Assembly: GCA_045586995.1 (NCBI GenBank)
Contig: JAZNBI010000103.1
Coordinates: 1-9,112, forward strand
Reading direction: 5' to 3'
Origin: JAZNBI01 sp045586995
Lineage (GTDB): Bacteria > Bacillota > Clostridia > Oscillospirales > CAG-272
DNA length: 9,112 nucleotides
Shown: positions 1-7,435 of the stretch, in pieces
Position numbering within the stretch: position 1 is the stretch's first letter
Layout of the letters: each line of letters opens with the position of its first letter
Translations under genes and position numbers: made by a program
The notes under the pieces: generated by a model
Told to the model about the DNA's origin: nothing
The model's database searches: none
The model's input: the letters and a program-made list of their open reading frames with translations, nothing else

Positions 1-159
1 TATAAGATAGAATCCTGCGAGCAGGACAAGATCCCTTCCACATACGTCACGCTTGAAAATGAGGACGATATTAAACATATGGGACTGCTTCTCGAGCACC
101 TTGAGGATAACGATGACGTTATAAATATATATCACAACTGGGAAAATGCAGAAGATTAA
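1..159 (+). CDS. yebC: YebC/PmpR family regulator, C-terminal fragment
   Basis: Frame 1 is open from the window edge and gives 52 residues before TAA at 157-159; the N-terminus lies outside the window. The end reads as the conserved YebC C-terminus: IPSTYVTL, then a helix LLLEHLEDNDDV followed by INIYHNWEN. The LEDNDDVxxVYHNxE signature is diagnostic for this family. YebC-type proteins (about 240 aa) are cytoplasmic. Members have been described as DNA-binding transcriptional regulators, and more recent work links some of them to translation of difficult sequences on the ribosome; which applies here cannot be read from the fragment. The gene converges on the minus-strand operon and is followed by a hairpin terminator 12 bases after its stop. 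The family call is secure; the role is family knowledge only. Confidence 0.93.
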   Translation, partial: YKIESCEQDKIPSTYVTLENEDDIKHMGLLLEHLEDNDDVINIYHNWENAED

Positions 160-171
160 ATAAATATAAAG

Positions 172-219
172 TAAATAACAAGCGTCCGAAGATATATACC
201 TCCGGACGCTTGTTATTTA
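172..219. terminator. Bidirectional intrinsic terminator between yebC and the coaE-topoisomerase operon
   Basis: A perfect 17-bp inverted repeat: left arm 172-188, right arm 203-219, with a 14-base loop. The stem core is GC-rich (AGCGTCCG against CGGACGCT) and its outer end is AT-rich. On the plus strand the right arm runs into TTGTTATTTAACTTTT. On the minus strand it runs into TTGTTATTTACTTTATATTT. Both exits are therefore U-rich, and the hairpin sits exactly between two convergent units (yebC stop at 159, minus-strand gene stop at 238), so it probably serves both. Confidence 0.85.
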
Positions 220-237
220 ACTTTTCAAAAATCAAAA

Positions 238-363
238 CTATGCGAGGACTCCCATTATAAATTGAATTCCGAGAACCAAAACACTTCCGACCATTAAAAG
301 CGCAAGAAACAGGCACACTAATGTTACTGAAAGCTTTGATTTTGAGGATTGTTTATTCGACAT
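238..363 (-). CDS. 41-aa single-span membrane protein, unknown function
   Basis: An ATG at 363-361 opens a 41-codon frame ending in TAG at 240-238. An SD GGAG at 374-371 lies 7 bases upstream, which supports real translation. The product starts MSNKQSSKSKLS, a short Lys/Ser-rich head. Residues 11-41 (LSVTLVCLFLALLMVGSVLV onwards, then LGIQFIMGVLA) are one long hydrophobic helix. The positive head predicts an N-in single-pass membrane protein with almost no extracytoplasmic tail; no signal-peptidase site is evident. It is the last gene of the minus-strand unit, 30 bases after the topoisomerase stop and just before the shared terminator. I do not recognise the family. Existence as a gene is supported by SD, composition and position; function is unknown. 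Confidence 0.72.
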   Translation of the reverse strand: MSNKQSSKSKLSVTLVCLFLALLMVGSVLVLGIQFIMGVLA

Positions 364-370
364 GATTTTT

Positions 371-374
371 CTCC
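371..374 (-). promoter_or_regulatory. Ribosome binding site of the 41-aa membrane protein
   Basis: Reading the minus strand, GGAG at 374-371 is followed by the 7-base spacer AAAAATC and ATG. This well-placed SD is the main reason to treat the short frame as a gene. Confidence 0.7.
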
Positions 375-393
375 GATAAAGTGTTTTTATAAA

Positions 394-2640
394 TTAAACA
401 TCAATAGTTAATTGGCTTGAATCGTCCGAATTATCCGACAGCGGAACGCCGACAGCGGGTATTTTCAGCTTTCTGCAGCCCTTTGCGTTTTCGTGCAGAG
501 TCGGAATATATTTGCAAACGCTGGTTACCTTAACGCCCTTTTTTAAGGTCATTATCGCAACACCCGAAGATGTTCTGGTGGATTTCAGAGGAATGAGCGT
601 CGATTTTACGATTATAGCTCGTCCTGCAGATGAACTTATGAGTATATCAAACGGCTCATGCTCGTAGAAGATACCTACAATAGGCGATGCGTTTGAAAAT
701 GCGCCGATGAGCTTGCGGCGAGCACCTTTGGTTTGATATGCTGTAATAGGAACCTTAACGCCTTTTCCGTTTTCAAATATGAATATCATATTGTCTTCGG
801 GCGGATAGGTATCTTGAATATGCATAAATATCGGCTTTTCATTAGGGCTCATTCCGAGCTTTGAAGGAAGATAATCACCCATAAGCGACGCCTTGACGTT
901 TTCAAAATCAGCAAGCTTTGCGCGGTACACCTGACATTGATTTGTAAAGAAAATCAGCTCGTTTTTGTTTTCGGCATCCTCCTCGAAGATAATGCTGTCC
1001 CCCTCTTTAAGCTTTTGCTCATCGTTTCCGCGAAGCGACAACGGAGTGATCTTCTTGAAATATCCTTCTTTAGACATATAGATGCGAACGTTATAGTTTT
1101 CCACGGGTTCTTCATAGTCGGTGTCATCGATCTCCTGTGAATAGAGTATCTGCGACGTACGCGGCTTTTTTCCGTAGTCCTTTTTCTTGATTTCATTGAG
1201 CTGTTTTGCAATAAGCGCTTTTAGCTTGAGCTCGTCTGCTAAGATCTCCTCGATTTCTGCAATTTCCTGTTGTAGTGCCTCCACCTCACTTATGCGATTG
1301 AGAATATATTCGCGGTTGAGGTTTCGCAATTTTATATCGGCAACGTATTCTGCCTGTATTTCATCAATAGAGAAGCCCTTCATTAAGTTCGGCACAACGT
1401 CTGCTTCGTGCTGAGTGCCTCTGATTATTGAGATTGCCTTGTCAATATCTATAAGTATCTTGCTGAGTCCGCGCAAAAGATGGAGCTTATCCTTTTTTTT
1501 GTTGCAGTCAAATGTCAGCTCGCGGCTAAGACACTGCATACGGAACACTATCCATTCCGAAAGTATTTCCTTGACTCCCATCTGACGCGGGACAGAATTT
1601 ACAAGTATATTGAAATTACATTTAAAGCAATCCTCGAGAGGGGTAGTTTTGAAAAGCTTTTTCATAAGCTTTTCGGGATCGACTCCTCTGCGCAGGTCAA
1701 GCGTGAGCTTAAATCCCGAGAGGTCAATTTCATCACGCAAATCAACAATTTCCTTGATTTTACCCGTTTTTACAAGCTCGGTGATCTTTTTCATAATAAT
1801 TTCAATCGAGGTTGAATACGGGATTTCGATTATATCAATGCAATTTGCATCCTTGTCGTATTTATATCGGGAACGTATGCGGATAGAGCCCTGTCCCGTT
1901 TCGTATACGTTTTTGATTTCTTCCGGCTCATATATGATAGTACCGCCGCCCGGAAAATCAGGAGCTTTTATGATTTCCATCAATTTTTCGGTGGTGGTTT
2001 TCGGGTTTTTCAAAAGCGCAATAGTACCGTCGCAAATTTCCGAAAGGTTAAAGGGGCAAATAGATGACGCCATACCTACCGCAATACCCGTATTAGGCGT
2101 AACGAGTACGTTAGGGAAGGTCGTCGGAAGCAATACGGGCTCCTTCATCGTGTTGTCATAGTTATCAACAAGGTCAACTGCGTCCTTATCTATTCCTTTA
2201 AATATTTCATTACAAAAGCTGTCGAGCTTTACTTCGGTATATCTTGCTGCGGCGTATTTCATATCCGATGAATACTGCTTACCGAAGCTTCCTTTCGAAT
2301 CAATGAAAGGATATAAAAGAGAAGCGTTGCCTCGCGTCAATCGCACCATAGTTTCGTATATTGAAGCATCTCCGTGAGGATTCAGCTTCATGGTTTGACC
2401 GACTACGTTTGCACTTTTGGTACGTCCGCCTGTAAGCAGCCCCATTTTATACATAGTATAAAGAAGCTTTCTGTGCGCCGGCTTAAATCCATCGATTTCG
2501 GGAATAGCGCGTGAAATAATGACGCTCATTACATACGGCATATAGTTTTTCTCTATAGTTTCTGTAATGGGTTGAGGTATTATTGGCGCATGTTCTTCGA
2601 CAAAAGAATTATTGTCTGCGCGTTTATTTTTTTTCGGCAT
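394..2640 (-). CDS. parC: Type IIA DNA topoisomerase subunit A (GyrA/ParC-like)
   Basis: 748 aa. The DNA breakage-reunion subunit of a type IIA topoisomerase; it acts with an ATPase GyrB/ParE-type partner not present in this window. Residues about 30-480 form the catalytic core: AIPEIDGFKPAHRKLLYTM (45-63), NPHGD (87-91), the catalytic Arg133-Tyr134 in AAARYTEVKL, GIAVGMAS (185-192), PGGGTIIYEP (230-239) and a coiled-coil stretch around 440-480. Residues about 515-710 are a short beta-pinwheel C-terminal domain; the GyrA box is degenerate (YQTKGARRKL, 635-644). An acidic tail follows. That, and the length below typical GyrA (about 800-870 aa), suggests a topoisomerase IV-like or clostridial second paralogue, so parC is a best guess over gyrA. 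The ATG start has GAGAGG at 2655-2650 (spacer 9), overlapping the stop of the upstream sua5 gene. At the quinolone-binding region, the positions of E. coli GyrA Ser83 and Asp87 are Ala92 and Glu96. Confidence 0.93.
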   Translation of the reverse strand: MPKKNKRADNNSFVEEHAPIIPQPITETIEKNYMPYVMSVIISRAIPEIDGFKPAHRKLLYTMYKMGLLTGGRTKSANVVGQTMKLNPHGDASIYETMVRLTRGNASLLYPFIDSKGSFGKQYSSDMKYAAARYTEVKLDSFCNEIFKGIDKDAVDLVDNYDNTMKEPVLLPTTFPNVLVTPNTGIAVGMASSICPFNLSEICDGTIALLKNPKTTTEKLMEIIKAPDFPGGGTIIYEPEEIKNVYETGQGSIRIRSRYKYDKDANCIDIIEIPYSTSIEIIMKKITELVKTGKIKEIVDLRDEIDLSGFKLTLDLRRGVDPEKLMKKLFKTTPLEDCFKCNFNILVNSVPRQMGVKEILSEWIVFRMQCLSRELTFDCNKKKDKLHLLRGLSKILIDIDKAISIIRGTQHEADVVPNLMKGFSIDEIQAEYVADIKLRNLNREYILNRISEVEALQQEIAEIEEILADELKLKALIAKQLNEIKKKDYGKKPRTSQILYSQEIDDTDYEEPVENYNVRIYMSKEGYFKKITPLSLRGNDEQKLKEGDSIIFEEDAENKNELIFFTNQCQVYRAKLADFENVKASLMGDYLPSKLGMSPNEKPIFMHIQDTYPPEDNMIFIFENGKGVKVPITAYQTKGARRKLIGAFSNASPIVGIFYEHEPFDILISSSAGRAIIVKSTLIPLKSTRTSSGVAIMTLKKGVKVTSVCKYIPTLHENAKGCRKLKIPAVGVPLSDNSDDSSQLTIDV

Positions 2641-2653
2641 TTGTTTTTTCCTC

Positions 2654-3694
2654 TCAGATTAGAGTTTTTATAGTGTGGGCGGCTGCCCTTATCATTCTGT
2701 TGTAAAGCGCGAGCCCCATTCCGCTTTTATTCGGAACGTGTGCGTATATAATTTCCGCAGGCGTTTCGTCCGCCTTGCGGAGCGCTGCAAAAAGATTTCT
2801 TGCTTGAGTAATATAGTCCTGTTCGTTTCCGATATCGATAACATATTCGCTTTTCATAAGAAACGGAATATCCTCTGTGTAAGCAAGTATGCAACAGGTC
2901 TTGGATTTTTGCTCGGATAAAAGAAATTCGAGAAGCTTTTCTTTGTTTCCTTCCAAAAGCACAAAAGGCGCCGACGGTGCGTAGTGCTTGTATTTCATTC
3001 CGGGAGAAAGCGGCTGCTCGTTTGCCGCAAGCTGTTCGGAAACGGCATGAGAAATTTTGACGTTATCGCAAACGCAGCAAAGGGCATCGTATGTAATTGC
3101 CCCCGGACGAAGCAGTATGACAGCCCCTTCATCAAGCTTTACTATCGTGGATTCAAGACCTATCTCACAGCTACCACCGTCAATTATCATATCGACCTGT
3201 CCCATAAGGTCGTCTATAACGTGTGAGGCGCGTGTCGGCGATGGCTTGCCCGAAAGATTTGCGGATGGTGCGGCTATGGCGGTTTTTGAATGGCTAATGA
3301 GTCGACTTGCTACGGGATGTGACGGGCATCGCACAGCGACAGTATCAAGCCCTCCCGTAACCTCCTTCGGAATGATATCCTTTTTCGGCATAATAATGGT
3401 CAACGGCCCCGGCATAAACGCTTTTGCGAGCTTATAATAGCGCTCGTCGGTAAATGCGTATTGCTCGGCATCCTCGGGATGCTCTATGTGGACAATAAGC
3501 GGATTATCCGACGGGCGTCCTTTGGCAGCGTAAATTTTCTGCGCCACTGTGGAAATGGTAGCGTCCCCGCCCAAGCCGTATACCGTTTCGGTAGGGAAAA
3601 CGACAAGACCTCCGTCTTTAATTATCCGGCCTGCGCGTTCAAGTGCTTCTTCGTCTGCCGAAGTATTTGTTATCCTAATTATTTCAGTATTCAA
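2654..3694 (-). CDS. sua5: L-threonylcarbamoyladenylate synthase, two-domain Sua5 type
   Basis: 346 aa. Makes threonylcarbamoyl-AMP from threonine, bicarbonate and ATP, the first step of t6A37 modification of ANN-decoding tRNAs in the cytoplasm; transfer to tRNA needs TsaD/B/E, which are not here. The N-terminal YrdC/TsaC domain (about 8-200) shows FPTETVYGLG (33-42), KGRPSDNPL (58-66), PGPLTI (95-100), APSANLSGKPSPT (142-154) and GLESTIV (179-185). The linker SPGMKYKHYAP (230-240) and a C-terminal Rossmann-like domain to residue 346 make it Sua5 rather than the short TsaC type. The start is TTG (3694-3692): an SD GAAGGGG at 3708-3702 lies 7 bases upstream and no in-frame ATG precedes the conserved core. 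The SD overlaps the prfA stop codon, which suggests coupled translation. The topoisomerase gene follows after 13 bases. Confidence 0.95.
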   Translation of the reverse strand: MNTEIIRITNTSADEEALERAGRIIKDGGLVVFPTETVYGLGGDATISTVAQKIYAAKGRPSDNPLIVHIEHPEDAEQYAFTDERYYKLAKAFMPGPLTIIMPKKDIIPKEVTGGLDTVAVRCPSHPVASRLISHSKTAIAAPSANLSGKPSPTRASHVIDDLMGQVDMIIDGGSCEIGLESTIVKLDEGAVILLRPGAITYDALCCVCDNVKISHAVSEQLAANEQPLSPGMKYKHYAPSAPFVLLEGNKEKLLEFLLSEQKSKTCCILAYTEDIPFLMKSEYVIDIGNEQDYITQARNLFAALRKADETPAEIIYAHVPNKSGMGLALYNRMIRAAAHTIKTLI

Positions 3695-3701
3695 AATTTA
3701 T

Positions 3702-3708
3702 CCCCTTC
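3702..3708 (-). promoter_or_regulatory. SD of sua5 overlapping the prfA stop codon
   Basis: Minus strand GAAGGGG (3708-3702), then a 7-base spacer ATAAATT and TTG. The first bases of this SD lie inside the prfA TGA (3709-3707). It fixes the TTG start and implies that ribosomes terminating on prfA can reinitiate on sua5. Confidence 0.7.
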
Positions 3709-4777
3709 ACAGGTCATTTTTAAGCTTTTCGGCAGTATCGGCAACTATTAAGGCATCTATCATTTCTCCGATATCACCGTTGAGAAAATTATCAAGAGAA
3801 TACAGAGTAAGTCCGATACGGTGGTCGCTTACACGGCCTTGCGGATAGTTGTAGGTGCGAATCCTTTCGCTTCTGTCGCCTGAGCCGACCTGACTTTTAC
3901 GCTCGCTGGCAATTTTGTCGGTCTGCTCCTTTTGCTTCATATCAAAAAGCTTGGTACGAAGCATTTTCATTGCCTTGTCCTTGTTTTTGAATTGACTGCG
4001 TTCTTCCTGACATTCTATAACAATTCCCGTGGGCTTGTGAGTGAGTCGGACTGCAGATTCGGTTTTGTTTATATGCTGACCGCCCGCGCCGCTTGATTTA
4101 CACGATTCAATAATAATATCGGCGGGATTTATCTCAACCTCGACCTCCTCTGCCTCGGGAAGAACCGCAACCGTTACGGTTGACGTGTGTATACGTCCCT
4201 GAGATTCGGTTTCTGGAACTCTTTGAACTCGATGAACACCGCTTTCAAACTTAAATCTTGAAAAAGCTCCGTCGCCTTCTATCATAAAGGTAACTTCCTT
4301 AAAGCCACCGAGTCCGGTTTCATTTAGATTGAGAAGGGAAACCTTAAAGCCCTGAGCTTGAGCGTACATTGTATACATACGGTACAAAACGGCAGAGAAA
4401 AGTGCCGCTTCTTCACCGCCCGCACCGCCTCGAATTTCAACAATAACATTTTTATCGTCGTTTTCGTCGCGCGGAAGGAGCAGAATTTTCATTTCTTCAA
4501 GCAGCTTTTCCAAGCTTTTTTCGGCATTTTGAAGCTCCTCCTCGGCAAGCTCGCGAAGCTCCGCCTCGGAGTCGCGGTCTGCGATGATCTGCTTGGCGAT
4601 TTCGGCGTCTTCGGCTATTGCTTTATATTCGCGGAATTTACTTATGATAGGCGAGAGTAGTTTATATTCCTTCATCAATCGCGTATATTCGGTTTGATTT
4701 GCTATTGTTTCCGACTTTGACAGTTCGGACTCAATTCCTATATACTTGTTTTCGGCGTCTTGAAGTTTTTCAAGCAT
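3707..4777 (-). CDS. prfA: Peptide chain release factor 1 (RF1)
   Basis: 356 aa, normal family length. RF1 reads UAA and UAG in the ribosomal A site and triggers hydrolysis of peptidyl-tRNA. Domain 1 is an N-terminal coiled-coil helical region (1-105). VIVEIRGGAGGEEAALF (111-127) begins the core. The stop-codon recognition motif is PET at 188-190 within RVPETESQGRIHTS, the RF1-type PxT rather than the SPF of RF2. The catalytic GGQ is Gly232-Gly233-Gln234 in SSGAGGQHINKTESAVR. The start is ATG with a perfect AGGAG at 4790-4786, spacer 8. No frameshift site is seen, as expected for RF1. It lies 36 bases after the aminopeptidase stop and its TGA overlaps the sua5 SD. The Gln methyltransferase gene prmC, often beside prfA, is not in this window. 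Confidence 0.98.
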   Translation of the reverse strand: MLEKLQDAENKYIGIESELSKSETIANQTEYTRLMKEYKLLSPIISKFREYKAIAEDAEIAKQIIADRDSEAELRELAEEELQNAEKSLEKLLEEMKILLLPRDENDDKNVIVEIRGGAGGEEAALFSAVLYRMYTMYAQAQGFKVSLLNLNETGLGGFKEVTFMIEGDGAFSRFKFESGVHRVQRVPETESQGRIHTSTVTVAVLPEAEEVEVEINPADIIIESCKSSGAGGQHINKTESAVRLTHKPTGIVIECQEERSQFKNKDKAMKMLRTKLFDMKQKEQTDKIASERKSQVGSGDRSERIRTYNYPQGRVSDHRIGLTLYSLDNFLNGDIGEMIDALIVADTAEKLKNDL

Positions 4778-4813
4778 TTAAAGTTCTCCTGTGTCAAAAA
4801 CTAATTGGTATAA

Positions 4814-6184
4814 TCAATATCTGCAGAATGCGGCAAACGCCTTGTATGTTTCAAAGAGGTCAACCTTCGAAATCACTTCAATGGGCGCGTGCATTGCTAT
4901 AACAGCAACGCCGAGGTCAACGGTTTCAATATTGTGCTTTGCAATATATTTGGCAACCGTTCCGCCTCCGCCGCCGTCAACCTTGCCGAGCTCGGCAGAT
5001 TGCCAAACGACATTTCCTTTTGCCATTATTTTACGAAGCCATCCGAGATACTCGGCGCTTGCATCGTTCGTACCCGATTTGCCCCTTGAGCCCGTGAATT
5101 TCGTGAGCACAACGCCTCCTGAAATGAGAGCAGAATTGCGCTTTTCAAATGCATCGGCATAATTAGGGTCAAACGCCGCTGAAACGTCGGCTGAAAGGCA
5201 TTTGGAATTAGCGCGTATAATAGCAGGGTCTGCTCCGAGTGATTTTGCAATCGAATCGATAATATCAAGCATAAGGTCACACTGCATACCGCTGTTGCCC
5301 TCGCTGCCTATCTCTTCCTTATCGGCAAGAATACACATAAGCGTATGCTCGGAATCGCACGAGTCTATAATTGCGGTGAGCGCGGGATATGAACAAACTC
5401 TGTCATCGTGACCGTATGCGGCGATCAACGAACGGTCAAAGCCGAGATCGCGCGCCTTTGCGGCGGGGACGACCGAGAGCTCTGCGGAGATGAAATCCTC
5501 CTCGATAATTCCGTATTTTTCGTTGAGAAGCTTCATCGTGTTATATTTGATAGGGTCTTTTTCTACATTGTTATCGGGACGGCTTCCCACGATTACATTG
5601 AGCTTTTCACCCTGGAAAAGCTTGTCTATCGATTTGCTCTCATCACTGTGAGCCAAGTGTGGAAGAAGGTCACTGATATAGAAAATCGGGTCGTTGTCAT
5701 CCTCTCCGATATTAACGTTGATAACATCGCCGTTTTCCTTTACTATAACGCCGTGAAGCGCGAGCGGAACGGTCAACCATTGATATTTTCTTATGCCGCC
5801 GTAATAATGAGTTTTGAAATAACTCATTCCGCCTTCCTCATAGAGAGGGCACTGCTTTAAATCGATTCTGGGCGAGTCGATATGCGCGGCGGAAATTCGG
5901 ATTCCGTTTTCTATATTTTCGCTTCCTATTGTGAAAAGGAAAAGATTCTTTCCGCGGTTGTTATAATAGAATTTATCGCCCGCTTGAACCTTCATTCCCA
6001 GCTGATATGGCAGAAATCCTGCTCTTTCGGCGATTTTAATACTCTCGGCAACCGACTCGCGCTCGGTTTTTGCGTTGTCGAGGAAGTTCATATATCCTGT
6101 AGCATAGGAATATGCTTTGTCGACCGTATTTGAGTCGCAAGCTTGGTATACGCTTTTTTTTGTGTAAAGAAAATCCTTTTTCAT
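4814..6184 (-). CDS. apeA: M18 family metalloaminopeptidase (aspartyl aminopeptidase type)
   Basis: 456 aa. A cytoplasmic, probably di-zinc, M18 aminopeptidase; family members form dodecameric TET-like shells and remove N-terminal residues, often acidic ones, from peptides. Visible motifs: KTERE (39-43); metal-ligand histidine His101 in AAHIDSPRIDLK; Asp260/Asp261 in GHDDRVCSYPAL, one of them the bridging ligand; Glu290-Glu291 in DKEEIGSEGNSGMQ, supplying the catalytic base and a ligand; Asp333 in SADVSAAFDPNY; a Gly-rich loop VDGGGGGTVA (403-411); and His432 in IAMHAPIEV. All ligands expected for activity are present. The ATG has AGGAG at 6197-6193, spacer 8. It follows the transglycosylase gene by 24 bases and precedes prfA by 36. 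Family assignment is firm; substrate preference, and apeA over apeB naming, are inferred from length and the KTERE region. Confidence 0.94.
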   Translation of the reverse strand: MKKDFLYTKKSVYQACDSNTVDKAYSYATGYMNFLDNAKTERESVAESIKIAERAGFLPYQLGMKVQAGDKFYYNNRGKNLFLFTIGSENIENGIRISAAHIDSPRIDLKQCPLYEEGGMSYFKTHYYGGIRKYQWLTVPLALHGVIVKENGDVINVNIGEDDNDPIFYISDLLPHLAHSDESKSIDKLFQGEKLNVIVGSRPDNNVEKDPIKYNTMKLLNEKYGIIEEDFISAELSVVPAAKARDLGFDRSLIAAYGHDDRVCSYPALTAIIDSCDSEHTLMCILADKEEIGSEGNSGMQCDLMLDIIDSIAKSLGADPAIIRANSKCLSADVSAAFDPNYADAFEKRNSALISGGVVLTKFTGSRGKSGTNDASAEYLGWLRKIMAKGNVVWQSAELGKVDGGGGGTVAKYIAKHNIETVDLGVAVIAMHAPIEVISKVDLFETYKAFAAFCRY

Positions 6185-6208
6185 AATGTTTACTCCTAAT
6201 ATTTTATT

Positions 6209-6769
6209 TCAATAGTAAAGCCGAAGATAAATTTCTCCCGCGTTTGCGATTTTTTTGACGTATAGTCGGGTTTCTTTGTAAGGTATATTGTAAAGCAAGC
6301 CGTTTTTTGAATATTCGTCATCCTCAAGCCACTGCTTAACGCGCGACATCCCCGCGTTATATGCGGCGTGGGTGTTTTCCCAATTTCCGAATTCCGAATA
6401 CAAATACGAGAGCAAAAACGTACCGTATTTAATATTCGTTTCAGGGTCGTAAAGCAAGCCGTCGTCCAATTTTTCACGCAAGATCATTTGGATCCACTCA
6501 AATGTATCGGGTGTAATTTGCATAAGACCTATCGCTCCCGCGGAAGATACCGCATCGCTTTGAAAGTCGCTTTCGACCTTTATCGTAGCATATATAATTT
6601 GTTCGGGCACGCCATATAAAGCGGCATATCTTTTAACGATGTCGTTATACTTAAGAGGATAGAGTTGTTTCTCGACGCGCGTAATAATCGAGTCTGCCAA
6701 AAAGCCGATCAAAACCGAAAAAATTACTATAACTATTATTGTTGTTGTGATGCTTTTGGTTCTTTTCAA
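6209..6769 (-). CDS. Membrane-anchored lytic transglycosylase, Slt-type GH23
   Basis: 186 aa. Cleaves the MurNAc-GlcNAc bond of peptidoglycan with formation of 1,6-anhydroMurNAc. A Lys/Arg head (MKRTKS) and a hydrophobic helix at about 9-27 form an uncleaved signal anchor, placing the catalytic domain outside the membrane. The domain (about 40-180) has the GH23 signature: VPEQIIYATIKVESDFQ with the likely catalytic Glu66, then SSAGAIGLMQITPDTF (75-90), the AAYNAG motif (135-140) and PYKETRLYVKKI (163-174). It is compact, essentially anchor plus one domain. The start is TTG (6769-6767): GGAGG at 6780-6776 is 6 bases upstream, and the next in-frame Met is inside the catalytic domain. The first base pairs overlap the coaE stop as TTGA, so translation is probably coupled. 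The physiological role (wall turnover, sporulation or secretion) cannot be told. Confidence 0.93.
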   Translation of the reverse strand: MKRTKSITTTIIVIVIFSVLIGFLADSIITRVEKQLYPLKYNDIVKRYAALYGVPEQIIYATIKVESDFQSDAVSSAGAIGLMQITPDTFEWIQMILREKLDDGLLYDPETNIKYGTFLLSYLYSEFGNWENTHAAYNAGMSRVKQWLEDDEYSKNGLLYNIPYKETRLYVKKIANAGEIYLRLYY

Positions 6770-7365
6770 ATTAATCCTCCAACGTTGTTCAATATTTTAT
6801 CCACATCATCGGAAATCATACTTATATCACCGTTATTGTAAATTATAAAGTCAGCATAAGAGGTGTAAAAATCATCGCATTTTTGAGCGTTTATTCGCAT
6901 AAAAGCTTTTTCGCGAGATATTTTATCGCGAAGCATTATTCTTTCGGCTCGAATGTTTTTATCCGCGAGAACAGCAATTATTTTGTCGCATTCCTTGTGA
7001 AATCCCGATTCTATCAGCGCGGGGGCGTCAACGACTATCGCCTTCTTTTTCTCTGCTTTGGCTCTTGAAATAATACGTCGAACCTTATCAAGAACAAATT
7101 TATGTGTTATTTTATTCAAAGCATCGAGCTTTGATTCTTCGGCGAAAACGATTTGGGACAATTTTTGTCTGTTGAGCGTTCCGTCTGCGTTTATAATATT
7201 ATTGCCAAAATACTCTGCCAATTCGCACAAACATTCCGACGGCGGAACAAGAAGCGAGTGGTAGATACGATCGGTATCTATGGTGGGGATTTTGTGCTTT
7301 TCGAAGCATTGGGAAAGCGCGCCTTTACCTGCGCCGCTGGGGCCCGTCATACCGAAAACAAGCAT
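6766..7365 (-). CDS. coaE: Dephospho-CoA kinase
   Basis: 199 aa, the usual length. Phosphorylates the ribose 3'-OH of dephospho-CoA with ATP, the last step of coenzyme A synthesis, in the cytoplasm. The P-loop is GPSGAGKG (8-15). Asp30 in DTDRIYH is the conserved substrate-site acid. DAPALIESGFH (113-123) corresponds to the DVPLLFE motif. A basic lid region ERIMLRDKISREKAFMRI (141-158) and the C-terminal YADFIIYNNGD (170-180) match the family's D(F/V)VI.N.G pattern. The ATG has GGAGGG (about 7378-7373) 7 bases upstream. It is the first gene of the minus-strand unit, behind two promoter candidates. Its TGA overlaps the next gene's TTG by 4 bases (6766-6769). The glycine pattern of the P-loop departs slightly from the common GGIGSGKS form but keeps GxxxxGKG. 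Confidence 0.96.
   Translation of the reverse strand: MLVFGMTGPSGAGKGALSQCFEKHKIPTIDTDRIYHSLLVPPSECLCELAEYFGNNIINADGTLNRQKLSQIVFAEESKLDALNKITHKFVLDKVRRIISRAKAEKKKAIVVDAPALIESGFHKECDKIIAVLADKNIRAERIMLRDKISREKAFMRINAQKCDDFYTSYADFIIYNNGDISMISDDVDKILNNVGGLI
6776..6780 (-). promoter_or_regulatory. SD of the lytic transglycosylase within coaE
   Basis: GGAGG (minus, 6780-6776), spacer ATTAAT, then TTG. It lies inside the last coaE codons (the Gly-Gly pair) and decides the TTG start. Confidence 0.7.
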
Positions 7366-7406
7366 ATAAAAACCCTCCGTTCAGCAAAAATAATCATCAA
7401 CTATAT

Positions 7407-7435
7407 ATTATATATCAAATTTTATATTATTTCAA
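7407..7435 (-). promoter_or_regulatory. Proximal sigma-A promoter (P2) of the coaE operon
   Basis: On the minus strand, TTGAAA (7435-7430), a 17-base AT-rich spacer and TATAAT (7412-7407). This predicts a start site near 7400 and a leader of about 35 bases before the coaE ATG at 7365. One -35 mismatch from consensus with ideal spacing. Caution: the DNA here is very AT-rich. Confidence 0.7.

Noticed and set aside
119..316. 65-codon minus-strand frame over the yebC terminator
   Set aside because: It runs through the terminator hairpin and into yebC on the opposite strand, has no SD, and overlaps the better-supported 41-aa membrane protein in another frame.
1610..2161. 183-codon plus-strand frame antisense to the topoisomerase gene
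   Set aside because: Long, but its Ser/Ile-rich content is what the reverse strand of a conserved gene gives; TTG start, no convincing SD, no recognisable domain.
4500..4800. RF2-type programmed frameshift in the release factor gene
   Set aside because: The protein is RF1: it has the PxT motif, one uninterrupted frame, and no in-frame TGA slippery site.
5408..5860. 150-codon plus-strand frame antisense to the M18 aminopeptidase
   Set aside because: Fully inside a gene whose frame carries all catalytic motifs; no SD or known motif on the antisense strand.
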